A stretch of 64,000 nucleotides of DNA from Symsagittifera roscoffensis (Eukaryota; Xenacoelomorpha; Acoela; Convolutidae), in contig NC_087062.1 of NCBI RefSeq assembly GCF_963678635.1, positions 84,776,012 through 84,840,011 of the forward strand, written 5' to 3'. Position 1 is the stretch's first letter, and each line of letters begins with the position of its first letter. The position numbers and the translations under genes are program-made. Below the pieces are notes generated by a model. It saw nothing but the letters and a program-made list of their open reading frames with translations. It searched no databases and had not been told where the DNA came from. Positions 22,135 through 30,299 of the stretch are shown piece after piece.

Positions 22135-23738
22135 TTTTACAGAGTTTTTTAGAATAGTTCTTCTGCAATTCGAAGGATGGATGATGGAAGTTGGTGTTTG
22201 GCGAACATCTTATTTCTTCTGTTTCCTTTTTGTTAAAGAAGTTCCAGGAAGCTGGAGTTAGAGACATAAGACGTTGTGTCTTCTAGTGACAACGACTAAG
22301 TCTTCGCAACAAACTCAAATCTGATTTCAGAATGGTTGGCTATGTCAGGTTTTTCTGTTCTGCGTGGAGAACTTCTTTTGTGTCTGGTCTAGTTTGGGAA
22401 TGGCGTGGAGATTGTGCGTGGAGGGGATGCCTGGTTACTCGGATCTGTACGTATACTTGAACATCGAGGTGGTCATTGGTCTAGTTCAATGAAGTCCTTT
22501 TCTGCGAAGTCAAGTCGTACTCTAAATCCTTTGAGTTGTGATTGTGAGTGGCATATCGATTGTGGTTGGTCATTCTCTCTCGAGTGTAGTGGGGTCGTTT
22601 TGTCTTTAGATGTTCGTCCTTGGTGTTGTATTCTGATCTATGTATTGCATAATGTAATTTACATTTTATAAAACATTTATTAGTTTAATATTTTTTAATT
22701 ATGATTTTAGTTAGTTGTTTTCACAAAAGCTTTTTGTTTTAGTTCGGTTATTTTGAAGAGTTACTCACACTTGAGTAGCTCTTATTAAAAATAGAGGTGT
22801 GGTCACAAAGCGTGGATGTAGCGCGGTGGGTTAGGCCGGCTATAGAGCATGCTCAGGACGTCCTTCCTGGTGGGTTAGGCCAGGAGTGGGAGTATGATTT
22901 CATGCGATTTTTGTGAGGGGTCCTGTTATGTGACAACGTTTTATGTTGGGTTTGTTGTGGTTTTTCTTATGTTTTGTTGGTTGTGTCCTTTTTTCAAATA
23001 TCAAATTGTTTGTGGTATGGGTTTGTCTTTCGACTTTTTTGTGTTTTATTATTTCTTTCTTAGACTTTATAATAGTCTTCAAAAGAATAAATTATCCAGT
23101 TTTAAACTGGGTTAATCCGGTTTGGGTACCGTTGGTTTCCTTTTCTTAGTCATGCTGTTATTCTATGATTTGTGGTATTTAGTAAGCTGCGTTGGTTAGT
23201 TTTGTTTAGTATATGATTCCTTTCCAACCGGGTTAAAGGAAAGTTTGAAACATGTTATTATATGTTAGAGTTGTTGAGTGTGAAAACTTGAAACTGAAAT
23301 TCATTATTTTAAACAATTCTTCGTGGGCGAGCTGTGCGAGTGTGGATAGAATTTCTGTGCGAATGAATGAAAATATCAAAAGGTTAGTACTGCAATTGCA
23401 TTTTATTAATTTACTGCATAGTATTTGGAAATTTACTGCTAGTTATGGGGGAATTTTAAGTTACAAATTTTCATCATAATTAAATTTACTGCTTGTGGGG
23501 AAAATTTTAGAAATGAATTTACTGCATTGGTATTAAATTTATAAATTTATAAGTGTAAGAGATTAATAGAATTGTTGAAGTCTGTTTGATGAAATTTGCG
23601 ATCTTTATTTGTTTTTTGTGGTTTTTGTAGGTGATCGTCGGATGAAGGCTAAAAATCTAAGGAAAACATGGATAAAGTATGGTGAGTTTTTTAATATTTC
23701 AATTAGTTAGTTATATTCATTTAATTCATACTTACCTG
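22125..23738 (-). other. 1.6-kb 3' noncoding region of element 1
   Basis: No coding frame is evident on the element's strand. Two structured features stand out. The plus phrase GTGGGTTAGGCC occurs twice (about 22827 and 22870), the second within the inverted CCTGG...CCAGG. ATTTACTGC is repeated four times between 23408 and 23525. Such repeats could act in RNA export or packaging, which is inference. Confidence 0.5.
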
Positions 23739-25541
23739 TTAGTCGTCGGGGAAAAAACCGTGGGGGAAGATGTCGTGAATTAGTTCTGAAGTTGTTAGTA
23801 GTTTAGCTAAGATGCGGATGATATTTTTAGTCTGAAGCAGTGGCCAAAGCAATTGAAGTGCCTTAATAGTGGTTAGTTCTTCAGTGCCAACTGCAAACTC
23901 ATAAGGTGTGTTTTGGATTAGATTATATAATTTGTGATTGAATTTAGTGTTGTGGATGAATTCTAAAATTGGGATTTCTATGGGTTGTACAAACTCGTGC
24001 GGGAGAAGGAAGGGTCGGGATTCTTCGGCGTTGAAGGTCTTGGTGATGGGACAGAAGATGTACATTTGGGTTATGGGGTCATAATTACGAAGAATACCAT
24101 GAAGGTTAGTATCTTTAATACAGTATGTGAAATTTAGGAAAAATGGTGAAGTGTATTTGGAATTAATGAATTGAAAACGATGGTGTGGTTGTCTAGAGGG
24201 TGTGTGTAGGTCAAAGTGATTTTGGATGAAGCGATAATAACTATATGTGTGGGTTTGTTTAGTGCGCAACATAATATCGTGTGAGCAGTGTAAATCTCTT
24301 TCGTGTGGTGCAAGGAAATGAAAGGTTAGTGAAAATATTTGGAAGCGTTCTTTAAAACTTTCGTATGCTTGTGTGTCTGTTAGTGCTTCTGAAATAATGT
24401 GATCAAACTTTCGGTCGAAGATGTTTAGTGTAAATATATATGGTGTCTTGATGAAAAATTTCTCAGTAATTTGTGGATTAGCGAAGCGATCGTCGTCTAA
24501 GAATTGATCTTGGTTAGCTCTGATGATGTTGTGATCATAGTATTCGAGTGTATATTCGTTAGCTCTAGGTGCAGTGTGTGTTTTTAGTGATTTTTTATAT
24601 CCAACGTAAGTAAATTGTCTAGCGGTTAGTGGTGTAGTGAGTCGATATAGCATGTCCGTATTTCGCTCTATATCGATGTGAGTGTTAGATAAAGGTAAGC
24701 AAAGAGGGTTAGTAAAATGATAATATGAGGTCCAAGAGAGAGTGGGCATTAAAACGTATTCATCTACAAAGTTGCGTGTTTCGTTAGTGTCGTGGGGGGT
24801 GTTTAAGGTGTATTGTGGGAATGAGGGTAAGGTGATGGCTAAAAATTCTTTTGTGTTAGTATGCTTGGGATGGTTGATGTATTCACGGGCTGTTCCTGGT
24901 TTTGCTGGGAAAGGATGGTTGGGGAACTTTCTTTTAAAAGTGCGGTAAGCTCTATTAGTGTTGAGTGAAGATTCAGTTGATGTGGATGATGGTGCTAATG
25001 ATTCAGTATAATTTGAAGAGGGTGTAGGGGTAGGGGGGTTGGATGAATTTATTGTGGAGATTTGGTTTATGGTTGGGGTATTAAGGTGGTAGGGTTGTTG
25101 TTGAAGGGTAATAAAATTATCTAGCTCTGGGGAGATTCGGGGGGTGTCTGGAGAATGAGATGATTGGTCAGAATGGTATGAGGAGTAGGTTGGGGTAACT
25201 TGGGAAGCATAAGAGGGTGTGGGGGTGATTGGGTCAGGGTTATTGGATAATATGGGTTGAAAAGGGGGTTGAGAAAAATTAGAAGAGTTATGAAAATTAT
25301 TGGATGGGGATGGTTCTGAGTCGGCAAATTCATCGGGGGTTTCAATATTCGGGTTATTGAGTTGTGAGATGGAATATAAAACTGAGATGTGTGAATTAGT
25401 GTCGGAATTCATGCCTGATGTTACATTACTAGATGGAAAATCGGGTGGCGGAAAAGCAAAAAGTGGTATTATTGGGATTGGAGAGGTAAGATTGGTTGGG
25501 TGGGAATTTGATCGGTGTAGTGATCCAAGTTGGCGGCTCAT
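23739..25541 (-). CDS. Element 1 ORF Y: 600-aa protein of unknown function
   Basis: A 600-aa ORF, last in the element. Its ATG overlaps the envelope stop codon as ATGA (25538-25541), an arrangement used for termination-reinitiation in some viral and retroelement mRNAs. Residues 1-200 are low-complexity Ser/Thr/Pro/Asn-rich. Residues about 215-600 look globular and rich in aromatic residues and His (for example NHFDLHTPSRQPHHRFQFIN). There is no signal peptide and no obvious membrane segment, and no catalytic or zinc motif was recognised. The position after env recalls accessory genes of complex retroviruses, but I see no homology to any. The frame is intact with no stops, so it has been under recent selection or the copy is very young. 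Confidence 0.85.
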   Translation of the reverse strand: MSRQLGSLHRSNSHPTNLTSPIPIIPLFAFPPPDFPSSNVTSGMNSDTNSHISVLYSISQLNNPNIETPDEFADSEPSPSNNFHNSSNFSQPPFQPILSNNPDPITPTPSYASQVTPTYSSYHSDQSSHSPDTPRISPELDNFITLQQQPYHLNTPTINQISTINSSNPPTPTPSSNYTESLAPSSTSTESSLNTNRAYRTFKRKFPNHPFPAKPGTAREYINHPKHTNTKEFLAITLPSFPQYTLNTPHDTNETRNFVDEYVLMPTLSWTSYYHFTNPLCLPLSNTHIDIERNTDMLYRLTTPLTARQFTYVGYKKSLKTHTAPRANEYTLEYYDHNIIRANQDQFLDDDRFANPQITEKFFIKTPYIFTLNIFDRKFDHIISEALTDTQAYESFKERFQIFSLTFHFLAPHERDLHCSHDIMLRTKQTHTYSYYRFIQNHFDLHTPSRQPHHRFQFINSKYTSPFFLNFTYCIKDTNLHGILRNYDPITQMYIFCPITKTFNAEESRPFLLPHEFVQPIEIPILEFIHNTKFNHKLYNLIQNTPYEFAVGTEELTTIKALQLLWPLLQTKNIIRILAKLLTTSELIHDIFPHGFFPDD

Positions 25542-28156
25542 CGTGGGCTAAAAAAATGATTATTTTGAGACTGAAAAGCGGTGGTATGGGGTTGTTCAAT
25601 AATTTGTTCATAAGTATTATCATCTTGTGACTGGTGTGTCATTATATGTTGAATGGGACTTTGTGATGTGGTGAGTCGAAAATTTGGATTATGTGTGATG
25701 GCTAAGTTTCGAAAATTTCGTGGGACTAGGGATAGTGGATGGTTATTTGGTAGGGGTGGTAATTGTGGTGCCGTTGGCGTTATGTCTACATTGTTATGTT
25801 CTTCGTCGTATGTATTTTGTCGTGTTGTTATTTTTGTGTTATATTCCTTTATTTGTGCGTCTAAAAGAATTTTGTTTATAGATGTAGAAAAGATTCCAAA
25901 AAATCCTGCAAAGAGTATGCGTGCTACACTTGCTTGTCGATTGACCTGTGTGTGTATAGCACATGTGTTGTAGATTCCTTTTAAAAGTGAGAAAAGAAAT
26001 CCAATAAAGTTAAACATTGCGTATAAAATAGTCAATTTTTCTAAGATGTAGTAGGGCCATCCTAGAAAATCGAGGATCTCATTTTTGAGTGTAACAAAGC
26101 TAAAAATGTTAATTGGTGATATATCTTGGGGACGGTATTTTTCACCGTTTAGATATATATAATCTTTAATGTCTTTAAAATATCCGCTATAGTCTTGCGT
26201 GTAGATATCGGCAAATCCTGCGGTTTCTGCAAGTTTGCGTAAATTTTGATCTATTGATTGTCTTTGTATAGTGTCCATTTGTGTTAATAATTCTTGGAAT
26301 TGTTGTGTTCTAATGTGATGTTGAATATCTGATTTTGAATAGATTCCTATTGATTGTAAGTCTATATTTGGGTTTCGAGCAATAGCGCGAATGCTTTCTG
26401 GTGAAAATTTTTTGAGTGATTGCATTAATGTGGGATATGGAGTGAGAAGATAATATTTATTTTCATCAGGGTTTAGTTGTACTACATTGTGGCTGTTTTC
26501 TGATCCACATGGGACTGCGGTATCCCAGAAATAGGTTCTTCGTGAAAGTGTATCCACGAAATGTACTTTATTCTTATAAAAGATAGGGATTCTTTTATAA
26601 CATCGTTTATCTTCAAAAACGTATAATGGTGATACTTTTTTAGTACAAGTATAAAACCATAAGATGTTTCCTTCATAGTCTAAAAAATTTGATCTATTTC
26701 CAGATAATAAGTATCCTGCATAGGGTATTTTTAATACTGCTAGTGCAAGTGATTGTAATATTTGTGTTCGTTCTAATTCGCATAGGTGGTGTAGTGTTTC
26801 TAATTCGGAGAGTGACATTTCTTGAAAAATTCGGCTAATTGTATAATCTAGTTTCATATCTAAATGAATATCATAGTGGATATTACCGAAATATGTAGTA
26901 TTCATTAGTGATAATTCTTGTAAGCGTGTGCTTCTGGTGTCATGGGGTTTTAGATGTCCACCAGGTTGTCCGTTGCTTTTTTCAAAATTAACTGGTATAT
27001 AGGATGTTCCTTCGTTTAGAGGATGACCTGTGGCATATGGGTCGATTTTTACTTTTCCAGTGGTCATGTCGAATCCTTTTTCGTATTCAACTAATATTTC
27101 AGAATATTGTGTTCTGTGAAGTGGATTCCTGTATTTACATGCAAGTTCTGTTTCTTGATATATTTGGAAACGTGTCAATTTGTTTTCTATATTGTCTATG
27201 TTTCTAAAATTAGAACTTAGTTTTCGTGATGGATGGACTTGTTCATATGGAATTGATTGTATAAAATATTTTTCGTGAAATTTTATCATACGAGCGTGTA
27301 TTTTTGCTACTTGAAATGTTGTACATGTATCTTCGGGGAACCAAACAATTGTTGCTTGTGTTCTCGTTGTAGGGTCGCAATAACCTTGATCATTTTTACA
27401 AGGTAATCGGATTCCTTGATAGATCATTGTATTATCTGATAAATCTCGTGTTAGTTGTATTTTTTCGAGTTGTATTTTCCAATCAAAAAACATTATTTCT
27501 TGGTATCCTTTATTTTTTGTGTCTGCTTTGCAGTTTGATGGGTCATTTATACCAATGTGTGGTATCCAATGTTTATCGTGTAGGTCATAGGTTAATCGTC
27601 CGTGTGCGCCGTTATACGGGTATTTTTCGTCTAGTTTTATATGTCCTTGGTGTCTTTCAAGTTGTGATTGATGTACAGAGTCTGGAAAAACTTGAAAATT
27701 AACTAACTTTCTAGCGGAGTTTTTATTTTGTGTGATGTTTAGTCTAAGTAATTCATTTTTACAATCGTCGGGATTGAGATGTAAAAGACGTTCTATATTA
27801 CTTTGATAGAATGATTCATGGTCAAGTCGGTTTTTGTTTCCATTCGAGACTTGTGAACAATGTACTTTCTTTTCGGAAAATGTTGCTGTGAATTTATAAC
27901 CTGTAACTGTTGTTGCTCGGGCTTTTGAATAGAGTGTTGCTATTACATCTGTGGTTTCTATAGCTTGTGGTTCTGTTTCACATTGTGATACTTGATTTAT
28001 TGCATATTTATGTAGTGTTTTTTGTTCATTTTCTTCACAATCGTAATGTGTTACTAGTAAATCTTGTGGTCCTGTACGAGGGGAAGGGTTTATGTTTTGA
28101 TTTGAGATTACTAGAAAAAGGAGTTGGAGAAAAATTAATAATTTTAGAATATACAT
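25538..28156 (-). CDS. env: Element 1 envelope-like type I glycoprotein
   Basis: 872 aa, beginning with a hydrophobic signal peptide (residues about 3-18, ILKLLIFLQLLFLVIS). A long Cys-containing ectodomain follows with several N-x-S/T sites and a Tyr-Asp-Cys motif near the mature N-terminus. A strong transmembrane segment lies at about residues 707-727 and a second hydrophobic stretch at about 745-765. The tail of about 100 residues is Pro-rich, includes a TAPQLPPLP segment, and carries a YEQI-type tyrosine motif. Its position after pol is that of retroviral and errantiviral env genes. The Y-D-C start recalls glycoproteins of negative-strand arthropod viruses such as chuvirids, which LTR elements have captured elsewhere; that source is a guess. 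Its start overlaps the preceding ATG-less ORF by 13 nt, and its stop overlaps ORF Y. Confidence 0.8.
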   Translation of the reverse strand: MYILKLLIFLQLLFLVISNQNINPSPRTGPQDLLVTHYDCEENEQKTLHKYAINQVSQCETEPQAIETTDVIATLYSKARATTVTGYKFTATFSEKKVHCSQVSNGNKNRLDHESFYQSNIERLLHLNPDDCKNELLRLNITQNKNSARKLVNFQVFPDSVHQSQLERHQGHIKLDEKYPYNGAHGRLTYDLHDKHWIPHIGINDPSNCKADTKNKGYQEIMFFDWKIQLEKIQLTRDLSDNTMIYQGIRLPCKNDQGYCDPTTRTQATIVWFPEDTCTTFQVAKIHARMIKFHEKYFIQSIPYEQVHPSRKLSSNFRNIDNIENKLTRFQIYQETELACKYRNPLHRTQYSEILVEYEKGFDMTTGKVKIDPYATGHPLNEGTSYIPVNFEKSNGQPGGHLKPHDTRSTRLQELSLMNTTYFGNIHYDIHLDMKLDYTISRIFQEMSLSELETLHHLCELERTQILQSLALAVLKIPYAGYLLSGNRSNFLDYEGNILWFYTCTKKVSPLYVFEDKRCYKRIPIFYKNKVHFVDTLSRRTYFWDTAVPCGSENSHNVVQLNPDENKYYLLTPYPTLMQSLKKFSPESIRAIARNPNIDLQSIGIYSKSDIQHHIRTQQFQELLTQMDTIQRQSIDQNLRKLAETAGFADIYTQDYSGYFKDIKDYIYLNGEKYRPQDISPINIFSFVTLKNEILDFLGWPYYILEKLTILYAMFNFIGFLFSLLKGIYNTCAIHTQVNRQASVARILFAGFFGIFSTSINKILLDAQIKEYNTKITTRQNTYDEEHNNVDITPTAPQLPPLPNNHPLSLVPRNFRNLAITHNPNFRLTTSQSPIQHIMTHQSQDDNTYEQIIEQPHTTAFQSQNNHFFSPR

Positions 28157-29277
28157 GTGTATGATAATCCTGAGTATGGATTATAAAATGTAATGTAGCC
28201 AATTGTGTTTTTGGTATATCTGTCGTATTTGTATATTACTTCAGTAGTTATAAACGGTGGTGGTAGTGATTGAGCTGTTATGTTAGGTGGGTTTAATGGG
28301 TAGGGATGTTGGGTAATATTATTTAACTTAACTGTGATTTCAAACTTTAATTGTAAACTGTTTTGTTGGAGTATTTGAATATTGTGATCACGGATATCGT
28401 TGTGAATATCTTGGCGATATTGTAATCGATTAAGTGCCCAGTTATGAAGGCGGTTACTTTCTTGATGTTGTCCAAATAGTGGTGGAGGTGCTGTAAATGT
28501 ATTCCAATCTAGTCTTAAAGGAATATTTATTGATGATTGTTCTCGATATCTGGCGTCGAGATTATTTGGAAAATTTAAGTTAAAGGGTGGTGGTGAAAAC
28601 TGGCTTATTGATGGTGTTGATGGTAGTGATAATGTTTCTGGAAGTGATGAGGATGTTGTTGTATCCGTAGAAATATCTATGGGGTCATTGACTAAATTTG
28701 GTTCACCTTGTGTAAATGAATGTGTAGTCCAATATGGGAATCGTGATGTTTGGTTTGGGGGGTTAAAGGGATTTTCACGTATTTGTTCAGATGTTGGTGT
28801 TGAACCTAAGTAATCTGATGGTAGGCTTGAGGTGCTACGTTGTGAAAGAAGCGTAGGGGTTTCTGGTAATATACCAATGGGGTTTTCTGGAGTGTTTTGT
28901 GATGGGGATTGAGGTATATCAAAATGAACTCGGGGAGTTTGAAAATTTCTGTTTCGTCGAGGATGTATAATTTGTCTATTTATTTCGACTGTATTTTGGT
29001 TTTGACTAGAATTTTTTATTCTACTTAGTTCTTGTGGTAGTGTTGGATATAGGTTATATGTTGGTTCGCTTAAAGGTGCTTGTCGTTGAACTGGTTCTAG
29101 TGGTTCTGATAAACGAGCATGTCGTTCTTCAAAAGTGTATGGATTGTCTTGAAAAGAAATTCGTGTAGATGTTTGAGGATTTTGAGTAGTTGAAGGTGGT
29201 GTTTGGTTATCTTGGGATGATGTCGGTGAAGACTGATTCTGTGACTGTTGGGTAGCAATTTTTGATGGTTTTTTGAA
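28144..29277 (-). CDS. Element 1 ORF X: 377 codons, open frame lacking any start codon
   Basis: I translated this stretch by hand on the minus strand. It is open from the TAA at 29278-29280 to the TAA at 28144-28146 and contains no ATG, and no CTG or TTG either. Codon use and composition match the flanking element genes. The first three quarters are Gln/Pro/Ser/Thr-rich (for example PSKIATQQSQNQSSPTSSQD), and the last 100 residues look more structured (WALNRLQYRQDIHNDIRDHN and a final IGYITFYNPYSGLSYTCIF). It must be translated by splicing to an upstream start, by frameshift from the small hydrophobic ORF that ends at 29286, or not at all. Its end overlaps the env ATG by 13 nt. No family is recognised. 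Confidence 0.75.
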   Translation of the reverse strand, partial: FKKPSKIATQQSQNQSSPTSSQDNQTPPSTTQNPQTSTRISFQDNPYTFEERHARLSEPLEPVQRQAPLSEPTYNLYPTLPQELSRIKNSSQNQNTVEINRQIIHPRRNRNFQTPRVHFDIPQSPSQNTPENPIGILPETPTLLSQRSTSSLPSDYLGSTPTSEQIRENPFNPPNQTSRFPYWTTHSFTQGEPNLVNDPIDISTDTTTSSSLPETLSLPSTPSISQFSPPPFNLNFPNNLDARYREQSSINIPLRLDWNTFTAPPPLFGQHQESNRLHNWALNRLQYRQDIHNDIRDHNIQILQQNSLQLKFEITVKLNNITQHPYPLNPPNITAQSLPPPFITTEVIYKYDRYTKNTIGYITFYNPYSGLSYTCIF

Positions 29278-29285
29278 TTATTACT

Positions 29286-29474
29286 TTAGTGAGAAATTTT
29301 GTGTTTATTATAATATTCTTCCAAAAAAAGAATTAGAAGGATTGTTGCTAGGGCAAATGTGAGGATTGCTTTCTTTATATATTTACATATTGTCAAAATG
29401 AGGGATGATAAGAATGCTATGAAAATTACAAACAATAAAAAAATATCGGTTCTACTGAAAATTGTTCGTATCAT
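29286..29474 (-). CDS. Element 1 small hydrophobic ORF 2 (62 aa)
   Basis: A 62-aa ORF with two hydrophobic stretches (FLLFVIFIAFLSSLILTI and ILTFALATILLILFL) separated by a short basic loop, so it is probably an integral membrane peptide. Its ATG overlaps the stop of the preceding ORF as ATGA at 29471-29474. It ends 8 nt before ORF X opens. In size and layout it resembles viral small hydrophobic or viroporin-like proteins. That is analogy only, because AT-rich DNA easily encodes hydrophobic peptides. Confidence 0.5.
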   Translation of the reverse strand: MIRTIFSRTDIFLLFVIFIAFLSSLILTICKYIKKAILTFALATILLILFLEEYYNKHKISH

Positions 29475-29701
29475 TTAGACAAGTTGTATAAATCGTACCT
29501 GTGGATATAATCAAGGGTTTTGGAAAGTTGGAGGAATAGTTCGAGAATAGTGTAGAAAATTAAAAAAATGTTACAAAAAATGATTAGGATTATTAGAAAA
29601 GATTCAAGTATATCAAAAAGAAATATTATAAAGGTTTCAAGTATTGTAAAAAAATGTTTAAGATTTATGAGTATTTGAGTAACTGATTGAGAGAAGAGCA
29701 T
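29471..29701 (-). CDS. Element 1 small hydrophobic ORF 1 (76 aa)
   Basis: A 76-aa ORF dominated by Ile, Leu and Phe (FFTILETFIIFLFDILESFL and IILIIFCNIFLIFYTILELF), with acidic residues at regular spacing, consistent with one or two membrane helices. Its stop codon overlaps the next ATG (ATGA). It follows a roughly 600-nt gap after the pol stop. No homologue is recognised. The coupled overlap is the main evidence that it is a gene. Confidence 0.45.
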   Translation of the reverse strand: MLFSQSVTQILINLKHFFTILETFIIFLFDILESFLIILIIFCNIFLIFYTILELFLQLSKTLDYIHRYDLYNLSK

Positions 29702-30299
29702 TTAAGAAATGATCTCTTGGTCGAATATTTTTTGCTGTTTGAGGCGATTTTCTAGTGTGGTCGGATTATTTATTAGTTTTTTGACAAGTGGGTTGAGTTT
29801 TGTAAAAAATTGTTGGGGGCAATTTTTATGGTGACTGGGAGGTCGTCTTTTTCTTTATTTTTGTTTGTCAAATGATCCGGGGTATGGTGAGATTTTTATA
29901 CTTTAGGCTAATTAAAATGTTCATTTTGTTACTTTAGGCTAAGTTAACAAATTTGCTTTGGGGGTATTCGTGGTCTGAGTTGGGGAAATATTGTTGATCT
30001 TTGGGTTATTAGATAAGGGAGGGGTACGGTATTATGGTGATATTTATTTTAGTTGTCAAGTTGGAGTGGTTTGCTTATTTTTGACCTGGAGGTCGTAAAG
30101 TTATAGTTATAGATGTGCCTGGAGTTCTATATGATTCGTCTAATTGGTCTTAGTTTGAGTTAGAGAAAGTGACGGATTGGATGAATCCTATTGGTCTATT
30201 TTGAACTAGAATTATTACGTACTTGTCAGCATGTTATTTTGAAAAATGTAAATGAAAAATGTTTCGAAGGTTTCAAGATAGTGAAGTATAATGTTGAAA
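29702..30299 (-). other. Gap between pol and the downstream gene cluster of element 1
   Basis: No ORF above 60 codons. The plus-strand phrase ACTTTAGGCTAA occurs twice (about 29901 and 29931). A splice acceptor or internal promoter for the env-region genes would be expected here, but none is clear. Confidence 0.4.
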
